A stretch of DNA of 64,000 bases from Chitinophaga qingshengii. Its GTDB lineage: Bacteria; Bacteroidota; Bacteroidia; Chitinophagales; Chitinophagaceae. Location: the NCBI RefSeq assembly GCF_014529935.1, contig NZ_JACVFC010000002.1:124001-188000 (forward strand), in the 5' to 3' direction. Every line of letters starts with the position of its first letter. Position 1 is the first letter of the stretch. Position numbers and translations under genes: made by a program. The notes below the pieces were generated by a model. That model searched no databases and had not been told where the DNA came from. It worked only from the letters and a program-made list of their open reading frames with translations. Positions 1 through 7,991 of this stretch are shown here, piece by piece.

Positions 1-216
1 ATAACGCGGTACAAAAGGGAAACCGGCGGCATCATCTTTCCATTGGTCTGCCTGCTGATCTTCCCCCAGGTTAAGAATATGATGGTCGGGCAGCATGCTT
101 CTGTCAGGCATCTCCTTCCCTCCCGGCGCCGTATGCCTGGCCCCACAGCCATACAGCAGGGTACATAACAAGACAGCTATTCCACCCAGTCCGCAATCTT
201 TCTTTCTAAACAGCAT
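1..216 (-). CDS. Partial lipoprotein, N-terminal part only
   Basis: An open frame runs from an ATG at 214-216 leftward off the window edge (72 codons visible). It begins MLFRKKDCG, then a hydrophobic stretch ending in a lipobox-like LLYGCGA, so it is probably exported and lipid-anchored at the Cys near residue 24. The remaining visible part is hydrophilic (HHILNLGEDQQ) and I do not recognise a family. The next gene (336) is divergent, so both promoters lie in the gap between them. The frame and lipobox are seen directly; function is unknown. Confidence 0.6.
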   Translation of the reverse strand, partial: MLFRKKDCGLGGIAVLLCTLLYGCGARHTAPGGKEMPDRSMLPDHHILNLGEDQQADQWKDDAAGFPFVPRY

Positions 217-313
217 CTGATTAACTATTTAGCTATTCAAACACGGGAAGGACGAATATGAACTAGTGGCCGGCGAAAATTTATCAGATTGCCGATGTAC
301 CATCCACATCCTA

Positions 314-321
314 TATTTTTG
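314..321 (+). promoter_or_regulatory. Candidate -7 box of the gene at 336
   Basis: TATTTTTG matches the Bacteroidota -7 consensus TAnnTTTG and lies 14 bases before the GTG start. No clear TTTG -33 box is seen at the usual distance, so this is weak. Confidence 0.3.
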
Positions 322-335
322 TAAAAATCATCCGT

Positions 336-1133
336 GTGAAAAAATTGGTCAAATACAGCCTGATATTCCTGGGTAGCGTGCTGCTACTCCTTCTTCTCCT
401 TATCGGCGGCTTCTGGATAAGCTCAGAGCGGAAATTCCGGCAGGCGGAAGAAGACGGGGAAAAATACTCCCGGCTATGCGATACAATAAAGGTGATTACC
501 GAAAAACCGGAGATCCGGTTTGTGGGATTCAAGCCCCGCGAGATCGGCCAACTGCGTTTTAAAATCCTGAGAGGAGGACAATTTATACGGGATACACTGG
601 TAAAACCCCGGTTCAACTACTCGTCAACGGATAGTACTTATTTTACCATGTCGATGCCCTATGATATATTTTTGAAAACAGACACCGTTGTAGCTACTAC
701 TGCCGGTGGCTTGCAATATTACATCTCCGGTTACCATCATTATGCTTACCTGCATCATGGTATGATGGGTTATCTGGGCAGCCATGATTGCCGCTTTGCA
801 GAAGGCTGTGTTATCAACAACGAACCTTCCAGCGGCGCCCTGGTGAAAAACGATGGATGGCTGCATCCTGAAAAAGAGTTGCTGAAAAAATTAATCCAGC
901 CTGATACACCTGCATTTGACAGCGTTTCGGCGAATGCCGCCATATCCTACGAAAAAGCCGGAGAGATCTTCCAGGAGAACAGGCTCGATAAACAGAGCGC
1001 TTCCCGGATTACCTACCGGCTAGAACTCGGTGAAGAAGGTAACTTTTATGTATTTGGAGAAGAAGTGAATGGACATATTGATATCGTGAAAATCAATATG
1101 CAAACAGGCGCATGTGAACGAACGAAAAAATAA
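336..1133 (+). CDS. Hypothetical membrane-anchored protein
   Basis: 265 aa starting at GTG (MKKLVKYSLIF). Residues about 8-28 are one strongly hydrophobic segment (LLLLLLIGGFW), so it is a membrane anchor or uncleaved signal; the rest is a soluble, probably periplasmic domain. The centre is rich in His and Tyr (YYISGYHHYAYLHHG) and has two Cys (HDCRFAEGC). The end resembles a short beta-rich domain (NFYVFGEEVNGHIDIVKI). I do not recognise a family. It is a single-gene unit closed by a terminator at its stop codon. Confidence 0.7.
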   Translation: MKKLVKYSLIFLGSVLLLLLLLIGGFWISSERKFRQAEEDGEKYSRLCDTIKVITEKPEIRFVGFKPREIGQLRFKILRGGQFIRDTLVKPRFNYSSTDSTYFTMSMPYDIFLKTDTVVATTAGGLQYYISGYHHYAYLHHGMMGYLGSHDCRFAEGCVINNEPSSGALVKNDGWLHPEKELLKKLIQPDTPAFDSVSANAAISYEKAGEIFQENRLDKQSASRITYRLELGEEGNFYVFGEEVNGHIDIVKINMQTGACERTKK

Positions 1134-1163
1134 AGCCTTACAATATAGCATTGTAAGGCTTTT
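1133..1163. terminator. Bidirectional rho-independent terminator
   Basis: A perfect 12-bp stem AAGCCTTACAAT / ATTGTAAGGCTT with a 5-nt loop sits between two convergent genes (stops at 1133 and 1186). It is flanked by A-rich and T-rich sequence, so it can serve both. Confidence 0.85.
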
Positions 1164-1185
1164 CAGGTAGAAATATCTTTAGCAA

Positions 1186-2727
1186 CTACTTCCCGCTAAT
1201 CAACTTGCGCACATATTCCATCTGAGTATCTTTTCCCTTCATGTAATCGTCGAACGTTTGCCACACTTCATGGTCAGGCATAATACCCCTGCCTTCCGGT
1301 TGCATAGGCTTCACAGGCGCATCCTGCTCAACATATACAATGGAAAACTTCGTTTTGATTTTCGAGTGCGGCAGTTCATACACCAATGGCGAATGACCAT
1401 TATGCGCATAATAGCCACCCACTGTTTCCACTCCTGCGATGGTGACATTCCGCGCATAGGCTCTCACCAGAGAAGCCAGATGAGAGGCGGCGGAAGCCGT
1501 GTTTTCATCCATCATCAGGTATAGATGTCCTTTATAGGCTGGTTGTTTGGGGTGATAAACCGGGTTCACCGCAGGCGCCTGGTAGCTTCTTCCCTTGCTG
1601 TAGGGCTGGAAATTTTCTTTCAGGAACTTTTTGCCTTCCACCAGTTCTGCGGGCGTCATCCGGGCGGTAGTGCTCACCCCCCAGAAATACTGCATATAAG
1701 GAATCGTATCCCGGTCAAAATTAATATAGGCCTGCACATTTTCTTTAAAAGGATGATCGGTAAGATACATCATCGGTTGCTCAAAGGTAGGATCACTACC
1801 ACCAGGATTGCCCCTGATATCGATGATGAGGTTGGGTACGGCATTCTTGTCCAATACCTGGAACACGCTGTCGATGAAACGTACATATCCCGGGAACCGT
1901 GGATCATCCGCACCATCTGCCATGCTGAATATCCGGAAACTGAGCAGTCCGGTGGAGGAGTCCATCATCCGGAAACTGTGCGTCGGCTGCACATTATAAT
2001 CGATGATACTGTCCAGCGGTGCACTAAAACGCTGAAGCAGGTTCGCTTTACGGGCGTCCAGGGTAACAGCCGGCAGGGTAACCGTCTTTACCTCCGTACT
2101 GTACGGCGGTGTAAAAGTAACCGTAAAATGATCCTTTACACCGTATTCCAGCAGATAACGCAGCCCGAAGGAACGCTGTACGCTGCCGGTCAGTTTCTGC
2201 GTAATCGTATAGCCGTCTGCGGTGCAGTACTTGTAAAAAGATTGCATCAGCGCAGTGTCCGGTACACCGTTAACGCTCAACACACGGGACCCGGCCGGAA
2301 TATCGGCCGTCTGATTGTTGAAAACGATTTTCCCTTCGATATACTTTACATCATAAGGGAAAAAACCACGCTGACGATTCAGGTAATCCAGTAAGTCTTT
2401 CCCTACTTCCGTATAATTATGGCAGCTGCCTTCAAAATCAGTCAACTGCAGCAGAATCTTATAGTACTCCGTGGTACTCAGGGGCTTTTTAGCTTCCCTG
2501 GCCGCCCACCTGTAAATACTATCGATCTGCTTTTGGGTACGGTAGCGATATAGCCCGGAATTGGCCTTTTCCCGGATGTCGCGGAAAACCTGCAGGTCCT
2601 CCTTCATTTGCCGGGGTGTCAGTACTTTGTTATAAATTCCGGTACTGTCGTTCGCCGGTGGCGTTCCGGCCATTATCTCCGGTGACAGTGATTGTGACAG
2701 CAAAAACAATAAAAACAGCTTTCTCAT
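1186..2727 (-). CDS. S41-family peptidase, exported
   Basis: 513 aa. A signal peptide (MRKLFLLFLLSQSLSPEIMA) is followed by an N-terminal helical region, a PDZ-like segment around residues 135-165 (GSRVLSVNGVPDTAL) and a C-terminal peptidase domain. The domain carries LIIDIRGNPGGS and, further on, ENTASAASHLA, where the Ser of TASAA (about residue 412) is the nucleophile position of C-terminal-processing peptidases. Such proteins cleave polypeptides in the periplasm or cell envelope; the substrate here is unknown. It is monocistronic, convergent with the gene before it. Confidence 0.8.
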   Translation of the reverse strand: MRKLFLLFLLSQSLSPEIMAGTPPANDSTGIYNKVLTPRQMKEDLQVFRDIREKANSGLYRYRTQKQIDSIYRWAAREAKKPLSTTEYYKILLQLTDFEGSCHNYTEVGKDLLDYLNRQRGFFPYDVKYIEGKIVFNNQTADIPAGSRVLSVNGVPDTALMQSFYKYCTADGYTITQKLTGSVQRSFGLRYLLEYGVKDHFTVTFTPPYSTEVKTVTLPAVTLDARKANLLQRFSAPLDSIIDYNVQPTHSFRMMDSSTGLLSFRIFSMADGADDPRFPGYVRFIDSVFQVLDKNAVPNLIIDIRGNPGGSDPTFEQPMMYLTDHPFKENVQAYINFDRDTIPYMQYFWGVSTTARMTPAELVEGKKFLKENFQPYSKGRSYQAPAVNPVYHPKQPAYKGHLYLMMDENTASAASHLASLVRAYARNVTIAGVETVGGYYAHNGHSPLVYELPHSKIKTKFSIVYVEQDAPVKPMQPEGRGIMPDHEVWQTFDDYMKGKDTQMEYVRKLISGK

Positions 2728-2907
2728 AAGTTATTCTCCAGTGGCAATGTTGGTTGATATATATTGCTACCTTGCGAATATACGCCTTAAATGGTTTTGA
2801 AAAACTAACGAGGTTTATCAATAAAATCAGGAAAAGGGCTAACAAAAAAGTATATTTAATATCACAATCTACCAACGGTAAACCGGTTACCCAAAAACAG
2901 CAACACC

Positions 2908-3408
2908 ATGTTACAAACACATAAAGACAGCCTGTGGAAACAATTTGGCGCCAGCATCGATATGTTGATCAATGCTGTTTCCGCCTATCCTGAAAATCTT
3001 TGGTATACGGAGAAGAAGTTTTTCTACATCTCCTATCACGTAGCCGTTTTTCTCGATTATTACTTAACCATTCCTGCCGGCCCGCCCGCCTCCCCGCTTC
3101 CGTTCACACTCACGGAAGATATCCCGGAAGATGCCATCGACGATATTATCCCCGACCGCATTTATAGTCAGGATGAAATACTGTCCTATTTACAGGCCAG
3201 CAGAAAAAAATGCCATGACCTCCTCTTCAACATGACGGAAAACGATTTCACACAATCATGGGTAGAAGTAGAAGGAAACAAGGTAATGCCTGTTTTTGAG
3301 TTGTTCCTGTACAATATGCGGCATGTACAGCATCATGCGGCCCAGCTCAATATGCTGCTGCGGAAAGATACCGGCGATGCGCCGCGCTGGGTGAGGGCTG
3401 CCAAATAA
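2908..3408 (+). CDS. DinB-superfamily protein
   Basis: 166 aa, close to the usual DinB length. DinB-fold proteins are four-helix bundles that bind a metal through three His; here YISYHVAVFLDYYL and MRHVQHHAAQLNML supply candidate ligands in the first and last helices. Many family members are thiol-dependent transferases or stress proteins, but this one cannot be assigned a reaction. It is a lone gene; its stop codon directly abuts the stop codon of the convergent gene at 3409. Confidence 0.75.
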   Translation: MLQTHKDSLWKQFGASIDMLINAVSAYPENLWYTEKKFFYISYHVAVFLDYYLTIPAGPPASPLPFTLTEDIPEDAIDDIIPDRIYSQDEILSYLQASRKKCHDLLFNMTENDFTQSWVEVEGNKVMPVFELFLYNMRHVQHHAAQLNMLLRKDTGDAPRWVRAAK

Positions 3409-4476
3409 TCAACCCTTTCGCCTGATTTCATATTTCCCGTGGATAGCGGCCAGCTCGCGTTTCACGCTCTTTATGAGCGACATGCTTCCGGTGGCTACCA
3501 GCACTTCCCCTTTTTCCATAACAGACTTGATCTCTCCCAAAGGGATATTCAGTTTGTTCTTCAGGTACAGGGTAATTTTTGCATCTTGTTCACCTGCAGT
3601 CAGCAGGTATATTTCATATGTATTGACATCCATTACCAGAAAGCCTTCCCCTGACAGGTGTACGATCTGCTCAAATTCCGGTGTGGGTAAAACGAAGTAA
3701 TAGTAACAATCGTGTCCGATATTCAGGTGCCCAAGGCTAAACCCTTCTGCATTCAAGGCTGCGTTCAGTGCATTGAATAATAAAGGAAGATATTCTCCCC
3801 GCTTGGGTTGCAAGGCAAGTATATCTTCTTCGATCCCGTCATTTTTCCATTGGAAGGAACCATGGTTTTGTATTGCCAACATGTGAGAAATAGCTGCTCT
3901 CACATCTCCCAATTCCTCTTCCCCGCTCCAGTCTATCACCGATACCAGTTGATGACCGACCGCCAGCGCCAATAAAAGCAATACCTCCTCAATACGATCC
4001 CGCTTATCATCTAGCAGGTAATCAACGTCTACAACACGTTCCAGTATATCCCGCTGTTGTTCTAAAAACGCTCTCACAGGCGTTTTTTGCAGCTCCTGGA
4101 GGAGGCGCTCAAATTCAACTGCTTTATCTTTTAATAGGTACCTGGCGATGGAATGCAACGCAGCTATCTCTTCTTCATAAGGATCTGCTATCTCATCTTC
4201 CATTACTATCTGAGCGTAGTTTCCGGTTAAGTAAGCAGGGTATGTGGCTCTCAGCTGCTTAAAGATCTCTTCCGGTGCTGTATCACATTCAGTATAACGT
4301 TTAAAATCGTCTATGGTGATGTTGATCGCTGCTGCAATAGCGTGATCTTCCAGCGCAATGTTATCCAGCAACGCCTTTTGCTTCAATACATCCACCGTAA
4401 CAGTAAAAGATTCCTTCAGGGTCCGGGCGTCAATGGTTGCCTTAGTAGTATAGGCTTTTGTGATTTTTTTTGTCAT
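3409..4476 (-). CDS. Hypothetical cytoplasmic protein
   Basis: 355 aa from the ATG at 4474-4476 (MTKKITKAYTTKATIDAR). An in-frame ATG at 4539 would add 21 residues, but it lies immediately next to the tRNA terminator hairpin and the extra residues look non-coding, so the inner start is preferred. There is no signal peptide or membrane segment. The sequence is acidic and mostly helical, with a Glu/Asp-rich centre, and ends in a beta-rich part that could be a small alpha/beta domain (HDCYYYFVLPTPEFEQI, EGFLVMDVNTYEIYLL). I do not recognise a family. Stops of this gene and the DinB gene touch with no spacer. Confidence 0.7.
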   Translation of the reverse strand: MTKKITKAYTTKATIDARTLKESFTVTVDVLKQKALLDNIALEDHAIAAAINITIDDFKRYTECDTAPEEIFKQLRATYPAYLTGNYAQIVMEDEIADPYEEEIAALHSIARYLLKDKAVEFERLLQELQKTPVRAFLEQQRDILERVVDVDYLLDDKRDRIEEVLLLLALAVGHQLVSVIDWSGEEELGDVRAAISHMLAIQNHGSFQWKNDGIEEDILALQPKRGEYLPLLFNALNAALNAEGFSLGHLNIGHDCYYYFVLPTPEFEQIVHLSGEGFLVMDVNTYEIYLLTAGEQDAKITLYLKNKLNIPLGEIKSVMEKGEVLVATGSMSLIKSVKRELAAIHGKYEIRRKG

Positions 4477-4540
4477 AAATTGATAGGCATATTGGATTAA
4501 CTGAAAAGAGAAGGTACGACAATCTGACTTTATAGGCATA

Positions 4541-4576
4541 AAAAAGAGGAAAACCGCTTCCGCAATTTTCCTCTTT
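4541..4576 (-). terminator. Terminator of tRNA-Arg
   Basis: Read leftward, an 11-bp stem AAAGAGGAAAA / TTTTCCTCTTT with a 12-nt loop ends in a run of T. It lies 5 bases past the tRNA 3' end. Confidence 0.8.
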
Positions 4577-4580
4577 CCTG

Positions 4581-4654
4581 TGTCCCGGATTGGATTCGAA
4601 CCAATGGCCTACTGCTTAGAAGGCAGTTGCTCTATCCAGCTGAGCTACCGAGAC
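4581..4654 (-). tRNA. tRNA-Arg (anticodon UCU)
   Basis: Read on the minus strand, acceptor strands GTCTCGG and CCGGGAC pair over 7 bp, followed by discriminator A. The D arm contains GCTCAGCTGGAT, and the anticodon stem ACTGC/GCAGT holds loop CTTCTAA, giving anticodon TCT, which reads AGA/AGG. The T arm contains GGTTCGAATCC. No 3' CCA is encoded, so it must be added after transcription. 74 nt. Confidence 0.95.
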
Positions 4655-4726
4655 TTATATTTTATTTTCCTTCTCAATGTGAAATAAATTCCTATATTTA
4701 TCTCTCATTTTGGGAGTGCAAATTTA

Positions 4727-4741
4727 TGGAAATATTTTCCA
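4727..4741. promoter_or_regulatory. Small dyad between tRNA-Arg and ung
   Basis: TGGAAA-TAT-TTTCCA is a perfect 6-bp inverted repeat, extended by TTTA/TAAA with one bulge. It lies in the divergent promoter space of tRNA-Arg and ung, 48 bases before the ung start. It could be an operator, but AT-rich promoter DNA yields such dyads by chance. Confidence 0.3.
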
Positions 4742-4788
4742 ATAAATCAAATTTAATTTATTTTTTCCAAAATATTGATTGAAAAACT

Positions 4789-5460
4789 ATGGATGTACAG
4801 ATCGAAGAAAGCTGGAAAGAGATACTCAAAGATGAGTTCAACAAGAACTATTTCGCGGAGATTGTCATGCACCTGAAACACGAAAAAGCACTGGGAAAGA
4901 CTATCTACCCTGCCGGTAACAACATCTTCAACGCGTTTGAGCAAACCCATTTTGACAACGTGAAAGTGGTGATCCTCGGACAAGACCCCTACCATGGCGC
5001 CGGACAGGCACACGGACTGAGCTTCTCCGTACCGGACGGTATTAAACCGCCCCCCTCCCTGGTTAATATCTACAAGGAAATGAAAACTGACCTGGGCCTG
5101 GAAATACCCACCAGCGGAAACCTCACCAAATGGGCGCAAAATGGGGTACTCCTGCTCAACGCCTTCCTGACGGTAAGAGCCAGTGAACCAGCCTCTCACA
5201 GTAAAATAGGCTGGGAAAACTTCACCGACGCGGTTATCCGGAAAATATCCGAACAAAAAAACAATGTGGTATTCCTGCTGTGGGGACGTTTTGCGCAGGA
5301 TAAACAAATCCTCATAGATGCTACCCGCCACCATATCCTGAAAGCGGCGCACCCTTCGCCTTTCAGCGCAGCCAACGGATTTTTTGGCTGCAAACACTTT
5401 TCCAAAACCAATGAGCTGCTGCTCAAAGCCGGCATTGAACCGGTTGACTGGCGCCTCTGA
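4789..5460 (+). CDS. ung: Uracil-DNA glycosylase
   Basis: 223 aa, typical of family 1 UDG. It removes uracil from DNA, starting base-excision repair. The catalytic loop GQDPYHG holds the water-activating Asp at about residue 66, and HPSPFSAANGFFG near residue 188 is the minor-groove loop with the catalytic His. LLLNAFLTVRASEPASH is also family-typical. The ATG at 4789 puts the usual N-terminal helix in place. It lies between tRNA-Arg (divergent) and an acyltransferase gene 34 bases downstream, with which it may be co-transcribed. Confidence 0.95.
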   Translation: MDVQIEESWKEILKDEFNKNYFAEIVMHLKHEKALGKTIYPAGNNIFNAFEQTHFDNVKVVILGQDPYHGAGQAHGLSFSVPDGIKPPPSLVNIYKEMKTDLGLEIPTSGNLTKWAQNGVLLLNAFLTVRASEPASHSKIGWENFTDAVIRKISEQKNNVVFLLWGRFAQDKQILIDATRHHILKAAHPSPFSAANGFFGCKHFSKTNELLLKAGIEPVDWRL

Positions 5461-5494
5461 TCATTTCAGTATCTTTACCATAATCTGTCAGTTT

Positions 5495-6235
5495 ATGTTA
5501 AAAAATATACTGGGAAGAATTTACGCATTGTACGCATTGTTACTCTTTGTGATCACAATGCTGATCGTCTTTATCCCTATATGGATCGCCTCTTTCTGGC
5601 CAGAGCCTAAGCCTACAGCCTTTTTTATTGCTATCGGCCGCCAGTGGATGAACATCTACCTGCCGCTGATCGGCTGCCGCGCCAGACTCAAAGGCCAGGA
5701 ACACTTCGCTCCCGGTCAAACCTACGTCATCGTGTGCAACCACAACGCGCTGATGGACATCCCCATCACTACGGGCTATATCCCCGGCGCCAATAAAACA
5801 CTGGCAAAGTCCTCTATGGCTAAAATCCCTGTGTTTAATGTGTTGTACAAAATCGGCAGCGTACTGGTAGATCGCAGCAGTGAAGCCAGCCGAAAACAGA
5901 GCGTCGCTGATATGAAACATACCCTCAGCCTCGGCGTTCATATGTTGCTGTACCCGGAAGGTACCCGCAACCGCACTGCCGAACCACTGAAATCATTCTA
6001 CGACGGCGCTTTCGCCCTGGCTATAGATACTCAGACTCCGCTGATGCCCTCCGTACTGTTCAACACCCGGAAAATTCAGCCGCCGGAGAAAACGTTCTAC
6101 GCCTGGCCACATCCCATCCACTATCATGTGCTGCCGCCTATTTCCACTACCGGCATGACACGCGAAGACCTGCCGGCGCTCAAGGAAAAGGTGTTTAAGA
6201 TAATGTGGGATTACTACACTACCACCAAACTCTGA
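5495..6235 (+). CDS. Lysophospholipid acyltransferase (PlsC-type)
   Basis: 246 aa from the ATG at 5495; the frame is open further upstream but overlaps ung, so the inner start is chosen. The enzyme transfers an acyl group to a lysophospholipid such as 1-acylglycerol-3-phosphate at the inner membrane. The H-x4-D acyltransferase motif is visible as NHNALMDIP, followed by the acceptor-site motif YPEGTRNR. An N-terminal hydrophobic segment (ALYALLLFVITMLIVFIPIW) anchors it. The exact acceptor (lysophosphatidate, lysophosphatidylethanolamine or an amino lipid) cannot be read from sequence. Confidence 0.85.
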   Translation: MLKNILGRIYALYALLLFVITMLIVFIPIWIASFWPEPKPTAFFIAIGRQWMNIYLPLIGCRARLKGQEHFAPGQTYVIVCNHNALMDIPITTGYIPGANKTLAKSSMAKIPVFNVLYKIGSVLVDRSSEASRKQSVADMKHTLSLGVHMLLYPEGTRNRTAEPLKSFYDGAFALAIDTQTPLMPSVLFNTRKIQPPEKTFYAWPHPIHYHVLPPISTTGMTREDLPALKEKVFKIMWDYYTTTKL

Positions 6236-6239
6236 TGGT

Positions 6240-6274
6240 CATGATGAATGCTGATTTCGCTGATGAGCGAAGAT
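6240..6274 (+). repeat. Dispersed intergenic repeat, third copy
   Basis: CATGATGAATGCTGATTTCG and the following TGATGAGCGAAGAT align, with about 7 changes over 35 bases, to the left end of the inverted-repeat element at 27561-27766. As there, a strong bidirectional hairpin terminator follows closely (16 bases on). Confidence 0.5.
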
Positions 6275-6289
6275 CAATACGAAGATAAA

Positions 6290-6333
6290 AAGGAAAGAAC
6301 CCGTTTGATATTATTCAAACGGGTTCTTTCCTT
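6290..6333. terminator. Bidirectional terminator between plsC-like and susD
   Basis: A perfect 19-bp stem from AAGGAAAGAACCC to its complement, with a 6-nt loop, lies between convergent genes. It is A-rich on the left and ends in CTTTCCTTA. Confidence 0.8.
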
Positions 6334-6373
6334 ATAGGCATAGGACAATAAAACAAACCTCTATAATCGCTCT

Positions 6374-6395
6374 TAGCCCAGGGCTTCAGCCCCGG
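6374..6395 (-). repeat. Hairpin carrying a recurring TTAGCCCAGG word
   Basis: TTAGCCCAGGGCTTCAG continues into CCCCGG and folds as CC-A-GGGCT / AGCCC-C-GG. It sits directly beyond the susD stop codon and may help end that transcript. The first 17 bases match the terminator at 56119-56135 at 15 positions. Confidence 0.45.
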
Positions 6396-6397
6396 AT

Positions 6398-7981
6398 TTA
6401 GTACAACGGATTCTGCGTCATATTCGGATTCGCCAGCAATTCATTCAAAGGAATAGGATAACGAAAATCACGTTCTACATTACAGGAACGGGTTTCTACC
6501 ATCGCCGGCTGATTGGTAGCCGGATCTACAGCCCCGAACACCTGCCCGTTCATTACATCTCCCAGGATACCCCAGCGACGGATGTCATAAAAGCGGGCCC
6601 CTTCAAACGCCAGCTCCGCGGTACGTTCACGGCGTATCAGCGCGCGCAGCTTGTCCTGACTGTTGTAACGGGCGGCATCAACTACGGGCATGCCTGCACG
6701 CGTACGGATATCATTGAGGTGTTTGATGATATCCGGATTCTGCCAGTCGCCCAGCTCTACCAGCGACTCTACATAATACAACAACACTTCTGCATAACGG
6801 ATGATCATATAATCCAAAGATGGACTGGCGCCGTTACGGTCTTTAGGGTCCAGGTATTTTTTTACCCAGAAACCGGTAGCGGTGCTGTTCAGGATACCAA
6901 TACGATCACTGCCTTCGCTGGCAAACGGACGTAAGGTGTCTTTTTCATAAATCTGTCCGGGTACCAGTACTGAAGCCACCAACCGCGGGTCACGGTTGTT
7001 CTTGTAGAAAGGATCTTTCTGGTAAATAGCCAGGGAATCGGGGCTCAGCTCCTGCAGGGTTTTACCCTGCAAGGTTTCAAAACTGTTCACCAGCTTCATG
7101 GTAGGCGACACCACTGTCTGTCCGCCTACACCATAAGGTGCAAAGGTTTTCCAGGCGTTGGAACAACCATTGTCCCTGAAAAATACCCGCTCTTTATTCA
7201 ACTCGCCGGCGTAGGTAAACAATTCCGCAAAACTATTTACTTTGGTATTCGTGCTGCGGTATAAACTATATACGTTCTGATCTATTACTTTCTGAGCCGC
7301 CATTTTCGCGGTTTCGTACTGTTTGTAAAATATCGCCAGCTTGCTGATCAGGGCCCAGCATACACCGGAGGATATGCGCCAGGCTTCATTGTTATTGTAC
7401 ACATCAGGCAGGTGCGGCGCACATTCGGTCAACTCAGCAATCACAAAGTCGTACACTTCTTTTTCTGTGTTGCGGGAAGTATTGCTGTTGGAAGGCGCCA
7501 GTGATTTAGTGACAATCGGAATACCGCCGAAGAACAACATCATCTCCATATGATAATACGCGCGCATGGCCCTGGCTTCATACTTGTAACGGTCTTTCAG
7601 CGAAGAGTCCATATAACAGCGATCCACATTTTCCAGGAAACGGCAAGCACGACGGATGTCTTTATAGTCATCCTGCCACAGGCTCAAAGCCACGCCCCAG
7701 CTACTGTTCTGAAGCCCTTTGGCATACGCTTCGTAAGCGCCGCGGGAATCCTGACGGGCCACGGCTTCATCACTCAGCGCAGAAAGAAACATCAGCTGCC
7801 GCCCGCTGGAACCGCCGGGCAAACCAGCATATACAGACCCCAAAGCGCCGGTAGCATTGGATTCTATCTTCCACCAGTTATCATCGGTCACACTCACAGG
7901 ATCATCATGCGTAAGGAATTTTTCACAACTGCTGCATATCAGCACCACGGCTGAAAAAATGACTGCATATATCTTTTTCAT
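6398..7981 (-). CDS. SusD/RagB-family outer-membrane lipoprotein
   Basis: 527 aa from the ATG at 7981 (MKKIYAVIFSAVVLICSSC); the lipobox Cys is residue 19. SusD proteins cap the SusC channel on the cell surface and bind the incoming ligand. N-terminal TPR-like helices (YEARAMRAYYHMEMMLFFGG) and the C-terminal region with IRRERTAELAFEGARFYDIR are typical of the family, as is DYMIIRYAEVLLYYVE. It starts 10 bases after the susC stop and is the last gene of the sigma-FecR-SusC-SusD unit. No glycoside hydrolase or peptidase follows, so the substrate is unknown. Confidence 0.93.
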   Translation of the reverse strand: MKKIYAVIFSAVVLICSSCEKFLTHDDPVSVTDDNWWKIESNATGALGSVYAGLPGGSSGRQLMFLSALSDEAVARQDSRGAYEAYAKGLQNSSWGVALSLWQDDYKDIRRACRFLENVDRCYMDSSLKDRYKYEARAMRAYYHMEMMLFFGGIPIVTKSLAPSNSNTSRNTEKEVYDFVIAELTECAPHLPDVYNNNEAWRISSGVCWALISKLAIFYKQYETAKMAAQKVIDQNVYSLYRSTNTKVNSFAELFTYAGELNKERVFFRDNGCSNAWKTFAPYGVGGQTVVSPTMKLVNSFETLQGKTLQELSPDSLAIYQKDPFYKNNRDPRLVASVLVPGQIYEKDTLRPFASEGSDRIGILNSTATGFWVKKYLDPKDRNGASPSLDYMIIRYAEVLLYYVESLVELGDWQNPDIIKHLNDIRTRAGMPVVDAARYNSQDKLRALIRRERTAELAFEGARFYDIRRWGILGDVMNGQVFGAVDPATNQPAMVETRSCNVERDFRYPIPLNELLANPNMTQNPLY

Positions 7982-7991
7982 ACGACCATTA

